Part shown: in pieces, positions 50,450-61,971 of the stretch
Position numbering within the stretch: the stretch's first letter is position 1
Layout of the letters: every line of letters starts with the position of its first letter
Assembly (NCBI RefSeq): GCF_021347895.1
Contig: NC_067116.1
Location: 38,273,677-38,337,676 of the forward strand
Length of the DNA: 64,000 nucleotides
Reading direction: 5' to 3'
From: Acanthochromis polyacanthus
Lineage: Eukaryota; Chordata; Actinopteri; Pomacentridae
Notes under the pieces: generated by a model
The model's input: the letters and a program-made list of their open reading frames with translations, nothing else
What the model was told of the DNA's origin: nothing
Database searches by the model: none
Translations under genes and position numbers: made by a program

Positions 50450-51300
50450 TGTGTAAAATATTAAATCAAGGCAAGAATCAGAATCAAAAATGGGATAATA
50501 AGATGGAAAATCAAAGTCTACGGTTAAATAAATACAAAACACAATCAAATGAAGACGACTGCCAAAATTCACTGAAAACTTGTATGTCATAGGATTTTTC
50601 ATAAAAATGTCAATACAGGAGAGACTTTGGATTACAAGAACAAAATAAAGAGTCTGACTCAGTAATCTATGCATGTATACAAATACTTTGAGAGATTTTG
50701 ACTGTTACAACCAACCAGAAGTCATTAAAACATCTGTGTCTTGAGACTTTACTTCCAAAATGTCAATCCAGGAGGAGCTTTTAGGAGAAAGATGCTTTAA
50801 AGGCTGTCAAAAAAGGTTGTATAAATTGGTTATTCTGACTGTTAGGTTCAATAAGAGCTTGCAGAATTACTGCAAACATGTATATTTTGAGAGTTTCTTA
50901 TAAAATGTCAACATAGAAGCTGCTCTTTATTGCTAGAGTAAGGTTATTCAAAGGCTGTCCAAAAGAATGTTAAAAAAACAGGTATTATATGCTTCGCAGA
51001 ACACTACAAAATAATCTGAGGTAGGAATATAGTCATGTATCCAAATCTTTCTCAAAATAATTTGACTGTGTGACCATTAATAACCAACAAAACCAGTGAA
51101 AATTTCTACGCCTTCAGATTTTACTAACAAAATGTCAGCGGAGGAGGAACTTTTGAAAGTAAGGCTATTTAAAGGCAATCACAAAAGTTGTAAAAATCAG
51201 TTATTTTGACTGTTAGGACCATTAAGGGCTACAAAAACTATTGAAAGCATGGATATCTTGGGATTTTTCTGAAAAATGTGAACACTGAAGTTATTTTATC
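50450..51300 (+). repeat. Diverged tandem array, ~150-bp period
   Basis: The phrase AAAATGTCAA (or AAATGTGAA) recurs at about 50606, 50757, 50906, 51129 and 51277, so most steps are 148-151 bp; one step is 223 bp. Each is preceded by a T-rich CTTGAGATTTT-like phrase and, in the middle units, followed by 'aaggctatttaaaggc', 'caaaaaaggttgta' and 'ttattctgactgttaggt'. Units are well diverged from one another, so the array is old. No open frame is kept across units. It is a small satellite-like array or a tandem part of an unrecognised element. Confidence 0.75.
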
Positions 51301-51582
51301 TCCCTTTTACCAATGTTATGCATCAACATGTTATGTCTTACATATTAAATCTAAAATAATATTTTTTTATGTGGTTTAAATACCGGGCTATTTGTGGAAA
51401 GCCACTAGTGGCTAGTTGTCTCCTTCTGTTTATAGACCTTATGCCAAAATAAGCAAAACAGCTGTTTACTGTGGCCTTATTTTGAAGGGACAAAAATGAG
51501 CATGATATTGACCTTATCTAACAAAACAAAACAAATGTCTTTCTTTTGTTCAGCTCATCCTCCCTTGTCACCTACTTCCACC
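51301..51582. other. Unassigned AT-rich stretch
   Basis: Short unique AT-rich segment between the tandem array and a C-rich simple repeat. Nothing recognised. Confidence 0.4.
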
Positions 51583-51609
51583 CCACCCCCACCCCCACCC
51601 CACCCCACC
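51583..51609. repeat. CCCCA/CCCCCA simple repeat
   Basis: Five or so units of CCCCA or CCCCCA. The complementary strand is a run of GGGGT or GGGGGT, with four G-tracts close enough for a G-quadruplex. Resembles but is not vertebrate telomere repeat. Confidence 0.8.
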
Positions 51610-53350
51610 GTCCCTCCTCACCTCCCACCGTCTCTCGGTGCAGGTGTTCCCATTGCCGGGGAGGGGGTGAAAAGCAAAAAGAAGCAAGAGGAGGCTGAGG
51701 CTGTGTTTCATTCAGCCATTGAGCTAATGGTTCCTCATTCACCACCCACACTGCTTATTAGGCTCCGCTCTAAATAACCGAAAAAAGAAACAGAGAAGCG
51801 GCAGTCAGTTGCCTCCCAAATGCTATTCACGGATCCCACACTGCGCATTGCTACATGAGCGAGGATATCAGCTCTTGGTGTCATTATGTGATCAAGTGGT
51901 TCTCAGTCATCCAGCGGTCGGTGTAGTTAGTACTTGAGGGAATGAACACCCCTGTGGGCCCCACTAAGTGTCTATTGTGTCTGTGCAAAGAAACCCAGAT
52001 GGAACAGGGGGCCCCGTTGTAGGAGAAATTGTTCATTTATTAATTAATGCTATCAGGTTGCCGGGTTTCGTGTTTTACAAAAAGCGCCAGCAATGGGCAG
52101 ATTAGCTATCAACACCAGCTGTCCAGACAAAACTGGCAAAGACTCTCTATCCCCTCCTACAGTTCCTGATGTACCAACCCTATCTGGATCTGTTTATCTT
52201 TGCGTTGCATTTCCATCCTCCCCGTCTCTTCCTCCTGTGTACTCTGTGGCATTAAGGTCTGGATCAGGCAGATGGACAGAGCCTTAGATCAATCGGAGAG
52301 ATCAATACTTCCCAGACTGGCTGAGAAGATCCGTGCAGACTGACAGACATCTGACAGCGCTGATCCGGTCCAGTCTGGGCTAGTTTCCTCTGGTCGGGGA
52401 TCGACTTAGCTTGGTTTATGTCCGGTCTGGTCTTGTTCATGTCTGACATGTTTGGATTTTATTCTGAAATGTTGTACAGTTGGTGCAGTTTCCAATTCAT
52501 CGGTCAGTATTTCAGAAAGAAGTGACTATCCTTCAAGAATCTGCTTCTGCCAATTTATTCTAACTGTTCTAAACATAGAAATTGGCAGCAAAATGACGGA
52601 TAGCTGCATGGATTGGACCAACGCAGCAACAATCACACACACTACCTCTCCTTTCTCTTCATTCACAAGTCATTAAGTCGAAAGACAGCTCTGCTAAATG
52701 TCAAAAAGCTGCAGGGGGAAACCACAGAGAGAACCTGGTTTCATTGTTATGCTCTTTGATTATACACAGGTCAAGTGGAAAGCCGTCTTCATCCTCTGAA
52801 AAATAACCTTTTTTGCTCAGAAAATTGCCATGTGCTGCATGTTGAAATTACCACACGCCAAGAGAAAGGCCTGCAGAATAACATCACCACCTGATATCAA
52901 CTCTGATATTCTCATTTTCACGCTTTTCATGCTGAAAAAAGAAGAACACGCTGACAAAAAACAGGCTGTATGTTGGCTCGCATCCCTCCCCACCTGCCTG
53001 ACACCCGCATCTACGCGGCGCTGCTCATTCTAGGTCACTTTTTTTCCTTTTCTATTTTTTGATGATAGACAGTGACAGAGTTGTGCAGAGCTTCACGGTT
53101 CCTGCCTGTCTTCCGGCTTCAGCATCTGGTGTGCGTTTGATGTAGTCCAGGCTCACTGCCGGCCCCGACTCTGACTGTTGGCCCATGACACCAAATTCAG
53201 ACAGAGCTGAAATCTGGAGGGGACGAAAGGAAGGAAGCGCACTTCCAAGACAGTCCAACTCAGAAAGAAAAACAACAGCCAGCCATCACTCAGTCAGCTG
53301 AACTGTACACACTGTGTTACAGTTCAAGGGTTTTGCTGAGTTGTTTTCAG
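51610..53350. other. Unassigned non-coding stretch
   Basis: Mostly unique, base-balanced DNA. 51830-52080 and 52260-52460 lack simple repeats (for example TGGTCGGGGATCGACTTAGC) and may include conserved parts. T-run near 53037-53045. No gene recognised. Confidence 0.4.
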
Positions 53351-53352
53351 GT

Positions 53353-53374
53353 AGAAGAAGAAGAAGAAGAAGAA
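53353..53374. repeat. (AAG)7 trinucleotide repeat
   Basis: Seven AAG/GAA units in unique sequence. Confidence 0.88.
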
Positions 53375-53659
53375 AGATTAACTAAATGCTTTATTTTTAG
53401 CTGCACTGGCAGCATGCTTCTGAGGATGGTAATGGTGTTTGGATTCATGGATTGCCATTAAAGTTGGTACAGACGTGGCTGCAGACCATAGATTCACCAC
53501 AGCATCAGGCTTCCTAGCAACAGGGCAGGACTCACACATATTCTTTGCGTTAGATTTTGACAGTATGCATGTCTGACGTTTGGAGGATGTCTTTGCTCAC
53601 ATAATATTCTCAGAAATTTGAAGTGAAATGCAGCATTATTGAAAGTTTTGCAATCAAGC

Positions 53660-53825
53660 AAAGCCACAGTTCAGTACGACAGTTCATGAAGTTACCCTAT
53701 TCAAAGAAGTAACAGGCGAGACAGTTTAAACCTATAACATTTATGTCCAAATCCTGCCTAGAAAGCATTGCAACTTCAAATCTCGTGTGGACACCCACTT
53801 AAACCTCATTTCTGACTTGAACTAC
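53660..53825 (+). repeat. Three-copy local repeat, copy 1
   Basis: Shares with copies 2 and 3 the order ATTCAAAG, 'tttaaacctataac', GTCC..CCT(A/C)GAAAGC, TTGCAACTTC, and ACTTAAACCT followed by ATTTCTGAC. Upstream it also shares CCACAGTTCA and TACGACA/TACAACA with copy 3. All copies are in the same orientation. Confidence 0.7.
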
Positions 53826-53837
53826 TAAACAGCAGAG

Positions 53838-53998
53838 CTGTTAGCCTAGCCGCGCTAGACAACCCACAGCAACGAATTTAATTCTCTGCCAGGGTGGGTC
53901 TAGTTACCCTCGGTAAGCCTCGAGGTTGGATGCTCCTAAAACTGGTCGACGAATCACCATGAAGTGTAGAGTCAGAAGGTGGGCGTAACTAATGACAT
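53838..53998. mobile_element. Possible short insertion between repeat copies
   Basis: GC-richer than its surroundings, starting near GTTAGCCTAGCCGCGCTAG and ending near GGGCGTAACTAATGAC. The three-copy repeat's sequence breaks off before it and resumes after it, and copies 2 and 3 continue differently at this point. It looks like a short interspersed repeat of a type I believe recurs in fish genomes, but I cannot name it. Confidence 0.35.
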
Positions 53999-54009
53999 AG
54001 CATTACTAA

Positions 54010-54155
54010 AATTCAAAGTAATGACAAGAAAGATGGTTTAAGCCTGCAACATGTGCATTCAAGTCATACCTAGGAAGCACTGCAACTTCAGATATATATA
54101 AAATGTGCATATACCTACTACTTAAACCTGATTTCTGACCTCAAGAGGCTTTAAC
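54010..54155 (+). repeat. Three-copy local repeat, copy 2
   Basis: Closest to copy 3. Shared phrases include ATTCAAAGTAATGA, AAGCCTGCA.CATGTGCA, ACTACTTAAACCTG and ATTTCTGACCTCAAGAG. It lacks the upstream CCACAGTTCA segment present in copies 1 and 3. Confidence 0.75.
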
Positions 54156-54495
54156 ATTTTCTTTTATCAATGGCCTGATTGTAAGTCATGTAGGTCAGAA
54201 TATTTCTCAACCTCATAAGAGACGATGATAGTAGAAGAGGAGACGAAGGAGCTACTATCAATGAGAGCAAAGACGAAAAGCTGCTATAGGCTCCACAATG
54301 TACTACATGCAAGGGGAGGGAAGAAAGGGGGTTTTCAGAAGGAGCGAAGCTGGAAATATGACAGCGGCATGCAGGACAGCAGCAATTTTGTCTCCTTGTC
54401 TTATTTTGCAAGGAGTTACCAGAGCATGTTGAACTAAAATGTGCTTTAGCTGAATGCTGAAGATTTCCTTACTGTCCACTGCAAGCACAGCAAAG

Positions 54496-54675
54496 CAACA
54501 AGCCCACAGTTCATTACAACAATAAGTCACCACATTCAAAGTAATGAGGAGAAAGACAGTCAAGCCTGCATCATGTGCAACTAAGTCCTGCCTCGGAAGC
54601 ATTGTAATCTCATATATATTTACAAAATGTGTGTACATCTACTACTTAAACCTGATTTCTGACCTCAAGAGCCTT
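54496..54675 (+). repeat. Three-copy local repeat, copy 3
   Basis: Carries both the upstream segment (AGCCCACAGTTCATTACAAC) and the main body in common with copies 1 and 2. Start-to-start distances of roughly 310 and 520 bp show this is not a simple tandem array; unique or inserted DNA separates the copies. Confidence 0.75.
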
Positions 54676-55705
54676 TGCCATCTTCTGAGAATAATACTGT
54701 GATAACCCCTTTAATAAAACTAATAAAAGCAGGTTCAGCAGTTAAAAACTGCTTTTTGCCTTAGAGGAGAGCTCATCTTATCAAATAAACAAAAAAATCA
54801 ACTGAAAAGATGAACATCATTTCTCTATTTTTGCCACATTGAACAGACAGGAGAAGACACTGAATAACATCAGTGTTTAATGAGTGCTAAATCTGCCTTA
54901 AATTGCCATGATTGGGGGCATTATTGAGAAGTAATATTACAGGAAGTGTAACAAATTACCCCTCCCTAGGACTAATAATATTTTTTTAAAGCAAATAACA
55001 AAAAAATTAGTAAGAAATTATGCTTTAATGCCTGCCAGCGGCTCGAGAATCTACATATGCTGATATTGGAGGGAGACGAAGTTTTTCATTAGGTTCTTAA
55101 TGAGCTGCATACATCTGAGTTGCCTGTAGCAGTAACCTTTTAGAAGTAAGTCACTGCTCTCGCTCAGTGTGTTAGTCGCCGTGTTTCCAGTGAACTTTTG
55201 CTGCTGAAATTTGAAGTGCTTGTGGAAATATTTTGCTTCATTTCAGGTTCCTGGGTTTGCTGATATTTAAACAGACATTTCTCCATTTGTGTCCAAATGT
55301 TGGAGGCAGGCCAGCTGTTTCCTCAAACTGAACAATTTTTATTTATTTATTTATTTTTTATTTTTTTACAAATACAGAGGAGGCTTTTGGCTTTTTAACT
55401 GGTTGCTTCAAATGCACTTTGCACTACTCTATGTGTTGCTCACTGAGACACTGAGCTGAAGCTGGACTCTTACAAGGGATTTCTGGAGCTCCAGCTGAAC
55501 GTGTAATGTCCTTATAAACTAGAATGTATCGCCCTGTTGTCATGTTTGTGGGCAGAATTACAGCAATAGTTTGTAATTTAGGAGAAAATTGTGAAATAAT
55601 AAGATGGACCAATAGTATTAGCTAAGACTGGAAATTTGAGAAACTGTAATTGCTCTAACTTTCCTCTACAAGTGAAACTAATCCACCTACCAGTATCTTT
55701 AAAGT
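54676..55705. other. Unassigned AT-rich stretch
   Basis: AT-rich. Includes a (TTTA)n and T-run patch at about 55335-55370. The stretch 55030-55200 is more balanced (CTGCCAGCGGCTCGAG, TTAGTCGCCGTG) and free of simple repeats. No gene. Confidence 0.45.
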
Positions 55706-55709
55706 CTCT

Positions 55710-55885
55710 GCTGGTTGCCTGGCAATCGCAATGTGACAACAAGTCTTCAGGAAGCCACTGCTCCCGGCCGAGAATTAATCCGACACATTGCCCCCATTAA
55801 ACCACACCGTGTCATTTTCTTCATGGAGATTAAACAAACAAGGTCTAACATTACTTAGCGGGCTTTAGAGGTGCTGATAGACAGG
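55710..55885. other. Candidate conserved non-coding block
   Basis: Repeat-free and base-balanced, with CCGAGAATTAATCCGACAC (a bicoid/OTX-type TAATCC overlapping TTAAT), 'cattaaaccacaccgtg' (RUNX-like AACCACA) and ATGGAGATTAAACAAAC. Distinct from AT-rich flanks on both sides. Suggestive of an enhancer; not testable from one sequence. Confidence 0.28.
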
Positions 55886-57375
55886 CCTGGGCTTGTTGTT
55901 CCCTTTGTTTCCAGTGTTTATGCAAGTGAAGCTAACCAGCTGCTAACTGTAGCTTTACCTTTACTGTACAGGCATGAGATTCTCAATGTTAAAAAAAAAA
56001 AACTAGCAAAAAAGCCCAGCTCCTAGCTGTTTTTTTTATATGTAATTGTGTGCATTATTGATACTAGTGAGAAACAGCATTTCAATTCAGCCTGTGCATT
56101 TTTGTAAATACCATGTGAGTAATGAGAATAAAGGAATATGATCTGAATGTAATTCTGGGCAAGAAAGTGAATCGCCATATTTTCCAATATATTGAACTAT
56201 TGCTTTAGAGTAAAATAACACATGCTTGTATTTATCAGATTGTGACATTTTGATGCTTGTTAGTGATAGTTCAGTAGATATTATACTCTAATGAGCTCAA
56301 AAAAGGACTCTAATTTTATTGTTTTATTGTCATATACTCAGTTTGAATAAGTATTTTTCCTCAGTACCAAGCTCAGATGTGACGGTACCTCAAATTATCT
56401 CTGTACACAGTTTTTATCTGTATTATTTGTGTTTTCACTCGGTTTTGTTGAATGGCAACTAAGTGGTAAAATCACAAACAGAAAAAAACAGGCCAAAAGT
56501 GTGCATAACGTCCACATTTTAAAAATTAGGCTCGATTCGAAAATAGCATTTATTTTACTGTATTTAAGTCTGCAAAAAATAACTATTTTCCAGATATTTC
56601 CAAATTATCTCTAGAGGTTATCTGTAAGAAAAGTATGTATATTGGAAAAATGGTAATTTTTTTAATTGCTATTTTCTAAATTTTCCCCAATTTGTTAATT
56701 TTCATACTGATACTATCAAGCAAAACCATAGAAGAAACTTTTAGTTACATGTTAACTGTATAAAAAAAACTGTGCCAAAATTGTAAATAGTGTCCACATT
56801 AAAAATCTGTACTTTTACAAACATTAATTTGCTCTTTCACAATATGTGACCATAAAATCATACTGACTTAGTGTATTTAGAACCACAAAAAAATAACCTA
56901 ATTTTAAATACATTTGCTTTTTTTTCTTTTTAAGTTTTTGATCGTTCCAATATTCCAACATTTTGAATATGTTTCTTTCACAGGACTAAGAGGGTGTTAT
57001 TAATTGCAGCGGACCAAATTTTTCAAGGCACAGCATGGCAACTGTACAGAGTAAACATAACACCTATTATGCTGAGTAATAGGTTCACTGGAGTGCTACA
57101 TACTAATCATCTTCATTGTTAAATAAAATATCAGCAGCGTTCAAGGAGGTGGGAAAACATAAATCTGGTACAGTCGAGTACTATAGATAACTCCCCTGCA
57201 TTTTCCTGTTTGAAATGGGCAAATGAATAAGTGACATTAACATTAGTGACATTTCTGCTGCAGCTAAATTTACCCCGCAGGGATAAGGTATTGTTAAAGA
57301 GCCTTGGCAAATTCTAAACACAGAATACTGGAGGAGGTGTATGAATGCACTGTCAGAATGCACGTTTGAATTCAT
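55886..57375. other. Unassigned AT-rich stretch
   Basis: Strongly AT-rich. AAAAAAA runs and TTTTT runs are frequent, and 56420-56960 is especially AT-rich. No gene; no inverted or tandem structure was detected, though old DNA-element debris is plausible. Confidence 0.45.
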
Positions 57376-57665
57376 TTGAATTTCCCCCCGGGCGCTTCTA
57401 AAACCATCATATGATGAGGGTTTGGCTGGGGGTCACGGTGAGTCACAAAGTAGAGCGGGCTCGTGTTTCCTGCCAGGGGAGTCGGAGAGTGTTTCATGCT
57501 TCCTTGCCGGGACAGGAAGCAGAGGGGTAAACAGAGGGAATCCCATGCGCTGACGAGGAAACTCCACAGTGTCGTCCTACACTCACCCCGCAGGGACTCT
57601 TGCGACTACCTCCTGTCGTTTTCTCTGCCTCCCCCCCAACACACACGCATGAATGCATTGTTACC
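57376..57665. other. Candidate conserved non-coding block
   Basis: A sharp rise in GC and CpG content compared with the preceding AT-rich 1.5 kb (TTTCCCCCCGGGCGC, GTCACGGTGAGTCACAAAG, GAGCGGGCTCGTG, CTTGCCGGGACAGG). The TGAGTCA in it is a perfect AP-1 site. No exon can be defined. Confidence 0.22.
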
Positions 57666-59690
57666 CTCTTAAGTACACATGTGGATGCACAGGGTCCCTC
57701 ATGTCCTCAGTTTGAGACAAAGGATTTCTCTGCAACGTCTGTCAGAGATAAGAATTTAAATCGCATTTTTTCTGATTTTTGCTTTGTTCCATTCAGTAAC
57801 TTCAGCGGATATCCACGCTTCAAGCTTTGATTTAAAATGCACGGCATGAAGCGTGATCATTTAGATATGTTTGTTGTGACGGCTTTGACAAAGAACATTA
57901 CTGGGCACTGGGGAAAAAAAACAAAAGGAGCTGCAAAGGGGAAAAGAGAATGATATGCTTTGAACATGATCACCATCGTGATGCAATAATGTGCAACGTG
58001 CCCTTTCCAAAATTTCTGGGGAATTAGCCTAGTTTGTGAAATGTCATAGTCATTGCTCACCTTGGCGTAGCGCTTTCTCCCCTGTTAGCATGTGACCTTA
58101 TTTCTCTTATCTGTGGCAGCCATGCAAGACCTCTGCTCATCTGTTTATGTGTCAGTTGTTCGTGGTGTTTGGTAGAATCTGGGTCTGAGGTTTTTTTTGT
58201 TTTTTCTTTTGATGCGCTGACACTATGTTCCGGCATCAGGGACGAATATGCGGTTTTGTTTTGACATCATCGTAATACTGCGATCAGCCTAATGGGAAAC
58301 TGATCTTGAGCCTCTTGAATATTTGATGCAAATGTAATAGGGAAGTCATAAAAGCTTTGCAGATCTCAATGTATTCCGTCAAAGTGGTCATTGATTTAAC
58401 CTGCAAATTTATAGATGGCCCCTTACTGCCCCCCATCCCGGTTCACGACAGTGAATATTATGCCCGTAAATCGCACATCCAAATCACAATAGGGATTTTT
58501 TTTCTCTCTCTCCACAATTTATATTCCAAAGGGTTTAACTATCTCATTTGAATTATTTACTTGTGGGTTTGATAGAGAGACTGGGGAGCAACTATTGATC
58601 TGAAAGATTTAGAGACTGTTGGCTAAGCTAAATGGTTTGCATGAGACGGTTAGTGGAAGCCATTGGGGGGTCTGGTTATCTTCTCTCTGTGGGAAATATG
58701 CTAAATGAATCTACAGCAAAGAGGGAAAATGCATCTGATTTCAAATATATATTTTTACCAAAGACCAAAAAGAAATTCAAGCAAACATTTCATGCTGATA
58801 AATTTTCATAAAAGTGAGCACTTGAGGATTGAGAAAGCTGTCTATGGATTTTCAGTTGTGTTTTTGTTCTTCTTTAGAGTATCAGGTGTTGCAGAAGGCA
58901 GCATATGTAACAGAGGGTCACCAGCAGCAGCCTAATACTCGCTCAGACTGCCACACTTCTGTGACAATGATGATGGTGGTGATGATCCAAGGAATTGTGC
59001 ATGTGGGTCAATGAGCGCCTGCCAGGGCTTCACAGAGGGCTGGGAGGGGGACAGAACAGAGCGCAGAGGATCAATACATAATATCTTACAAATTGAATTC
59101 GACCTGGATCGACCCAGAGGGCGTGTGTGACCGGCTGAGAACTGTGGACGAGTGCACGGTAAATCCTACTGATCAGTACAAAGAGGTGGAGGTGAAGGGG
59201 GGTGTTGGAGGGAGGGTGGGGCGTCCTTCTCAAAGGGGTGCCTGCTCAGGAGGTGGGACGGGGGGAGGTGTGAAGAGTCGGGCTTAGAGGTGTGATGGAG
59301 AGCAGTGAATATGGAGCAGGAGGGGGGAAAGAGACGAAGGTGGTATCGGTTTATCACCTCCAGTCAGGGGGTCGCTTACTTCTCCCTGTCATTACGTTCC
59401 GAGAGGCTTCACCCCCAATCTATCTCTATAATGGTGGGCTTGTTTGGACACAGTCAACTTTATGGTCTCATCTCGGCTCTCCATGTGTCTGTGTGAGTCC
59501 GTGCATGAGCTCAAGAGCAGCAAGCTTGTATTTGAAACAAGCTTTAAAGCTAAACAGGTTGGACAATATTTACTTTCTAGGAATTAGATGAGTCTGGTTA
59601 GCTTTGCTGAGCAAGAAAACTGAAAACAAAGGAATGGCAAGCTAAGTGAGGACATTTTTGCTTAAAAAAATCAACCAAACTGTCACATTA
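57666..59690. other. Unassigned non-coding stretch
   Basis: No gene recognised. 59020-59330 is purine- and G-rich (GGAGGGAGGGTGGGGCG, GGTGGGACGGGGGGAGG), which explains the opposing frames there. T-runs near 58190-58206 and 58499-58505. Confidence 0.4.
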
Positions 59691-59780
59691 TGTTTCATTT
59701 GCTGGACTAGTTCTTGGACATGACCAGCAACATTCAATCTCCTCTGGTTGCCTTCATCTTCCGCTATGAGTTTGGCACAG

Positions 59781-60350
59781 TTTTCAAACCCCCCTTTGCT
59801 ATGGGAAGCAGCAATAACATCCAAGTCAGGTTTTGACAAAGATTTAGTCAAGCCTGTTGGGTTGATATGGTGAATGCTTTAAAAGAGCTACAAATTTGCT
59901 CTAAACAAGTACAATTCTGTCTGCATGCACACTAGAAAAAAGTGACAACTTGCAAACATCCGTCACAAAAACTGATGCTATATTACAAAGAAACTGGCAC
60001 TTCATCCTGGGCTTATAGTGCCTGGGTTTATATACAATTATTTTGTTGAAAGCAATACAAAGACAGAATGTTTCTTGCAGCCTATGGTAGAATGATGAGG
60101 TGGACCCAGACCATTCTACAGGACTGTGGAGGTAGGTCTGGGTCCACAAAACCACTCTCATAAAGTTAGGGGAAGATGGAAATTTTTGTAAAGTGCTGAA
60201 CAAATCGACAAAAGAATTTTAGGCCAGATAAGTTTGTCCTAGTTAGAATTAATCCAAGTAAAATTAACACCACTGGTTTAGGTAAGAAGTAAACAAGTCT
60301 TTCTCTTAAATAAACAGTCTGCATTTCTGCAACTTCATTTTAAGGAAAAT
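59781..60350. repeat. Local duplicate, copy A (no insertions)
   Basis: Aligns in direct orientation with 62577-63706 after two insertions are removed from the latter. Shared phrases in order are TTTTCAAA..CCCCTTTGCT, TTTTGAC.AAGATTT, TTCACAAAAAC/GTCACAAAAAC, CTTCA.CCTGGGCTTA, CCAGACCATTCT, CCACTGGTTTA and CTGCAACTTCATTTTAAGGA. The minus strand has an open frame at 59642-59851 reading SLSKPDLDVIAASHSKG, but copy B does not keep it, so coding is doubtful. A and B may be two members of an interspersed family or a local duplication. Confidence 0.7.
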
Positions 60351-61055
60351 GACCTTGAAGTAATGTTAAACAGTACACATCATAAAACGTCCTTTCATTG
60401 GTTCAACCCTTATTTAAACTTGGAGTTCATTGAGGTATGAAGTTCTCATTTACAGTGTAGCCAAATATGGCTACATTGCAAAAAAGGAATCATGCATTTT
60501 ATACTTTGATTTCTGGATGGATGAATGAGGCAACATACTATAATGTACTATAATGGGGTTTTCCCTTGTTTCCAGTAGCTGCTGGTTTCAATTACATATT
60601 GACTGTAAAGACCTGAGTATCATCAAACTCCACATCTCACTTTACATGGACCTTAATTTAAGCAGTTTAATGCACAGGTTCAAATACGCCTTCTATTGTG
60701 ATTTATAACCATCTTGTTAGTGTTAAATGTTTCAGAATGAACACTTCGTCATGTCTGTGCTCTACTAATGTCAACTAATCAAGCATGAACAACTATCATA
60801 ATAAAAGGCTTCTCCTCTGCAGTCATGTGTAATTTACACTCTTGTAGAAAATAACCTCTGAGAATTTTTTTTGCTTCATCAAAAACACCTCTGCGCACTT
60901 TTTCCAAAACATTACCGAAAGTTCTTTTCATAAGAGCAAACAACCTTGGTGTCATGCTATTATTCTGCAAATTATCTCTTTTTTTTCTTTTACTCTCAAA
61001 ACAAAAACAACCTGATCTGCTTTCACTTTTGTAAATGGCAGTTGATTTTGTTCTC
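60351..61055. other. Unassigned AT-rich stretch
   Basis: AT-rich unique sequence. The 92-codon minus-strand frame ending at 60779 is Lys/Arg-rich and without recognisable domain. No repeats noticed. Confidence 0.4.
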
Positions 61056-61059
61056 AAGA

Positions 61060-61500
61060 AACCAAAGTGGAAAGCGAGAGCCGTAAAAGGTAATTCACCT
61101 ACATGAGGTCTGCGGCGTCACATGCATTGTCTGGCTGCTGGGCGAGCAAAGGCCGGGGTCAAAGTGAAAAACAATCTGTGCAGCGGAAAAAAGCTCTCGG
61201 TCAATTCTAACCCAGAAGGGCCTTTTGGTATCGCCCCGGCTCCGGTGACACGGGGGCTGATGTGTGGGTGTCGTTTACATGGGAAGCTCTGCATACGGCC
61301 AGCTTGCCGAGGTTGAGGGTGCATTTATTTGAGTCTGTCTAATTGACATGTTGGGATCGATGGGGGAACAGAAAGCCTCTCTACAGAGTCCGCCAATACA
61401 TAGCCGGTCCCCTGGGCCCCCACACGCTGGGGCCCGCCACCCTATCAGTCACAACCATAGCACCGAACTAAAAGACGCCGCTCCCCTCCTCCCTGCATCG
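61060..61500. other. Candidate conserved non-coding region
   Basis: Base-balanced, CpG-containing DNA between AT-rich flanks. It includes CTCGGTCAATTCTAACCC, ATCGCCCCGGCTCCGG and CTAATTGACATG, and a perfect hairpin with GGGCCCC at 61414-61420 pairing with GGGGCCC at 61429-61435 around an 8-nt loop. Short open frames cover it on both strands but show no codon or family signal. One of the stronger conserved-element candidates in the window by composition. Confidence 0.28.
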
Positions 61501-61555
61501 CTTAAACACGCACACACAAGACTGGCAACCAGACACCAAGCAACCACCGCAGACA

Positions 61556-61569
61556 CACACACACACACA
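61556..61569. repeat. Short (CA)n
   Basis: About seven CA units within an ACACA-rich patch (61505-61592). Confidence 0.7.
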
Positions 61570-61971
61570 AGCGTACAGACAATCAAACACACAAAATCCC
61601 TATTGATCACGGCCCCCCTGTTGTAGCAGAGGGCCTCACACTGTTTTGGAGGAGGAGAAGAGGGAGGGCAGCCTAGCAGGAGGGTCCCGGATGATCCACT
61701 GATCCCACCATGGACAATTGGATCACACTCGGTGGTATCTACTGGAGGGCTGGTGATGTGTCACTCAAGGCTACATTGCTGCTGGACAACCCTGACACAC
61801 TAAATACATCATTAATGGAGAATGTCTATGTCTTACTCAAACATATTGCACCTGTTTCTACTCATGTTGATATTTTCAGGACATATTTTTCTCCTCATGT
61901 TACATTTTCCATCATATTTTCCTACTTGGGTTTATACTTTTAGTTCATATTTTGTATTTATGTTTATCTAT

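Noticed and set aside
50450..51300. CRISPR-like array of regularly spaced repeats
   Set aside because: The period is about 150 bp with diverged units, not short identical repeats with unique spacers, and the sequence is vertebrate in character.
51583..51609. Interstitial telomere repeat
   Set aside because: Units are CCCCA/CCCCCA, not CCCTAA; it is an ordinary C-rich simple repeat.
53838..53998. Retrogene or coding insert between local repeat copies
   Set aside because: No open frame of use; looks like a short non-coding interspersed repeat.
59642..59851. Protein-like minus-strand frame reading SLSKPDLDVIAASHSKG
   Set aside because: The related sequence in copy B does not keep the frame and no family is recognised.
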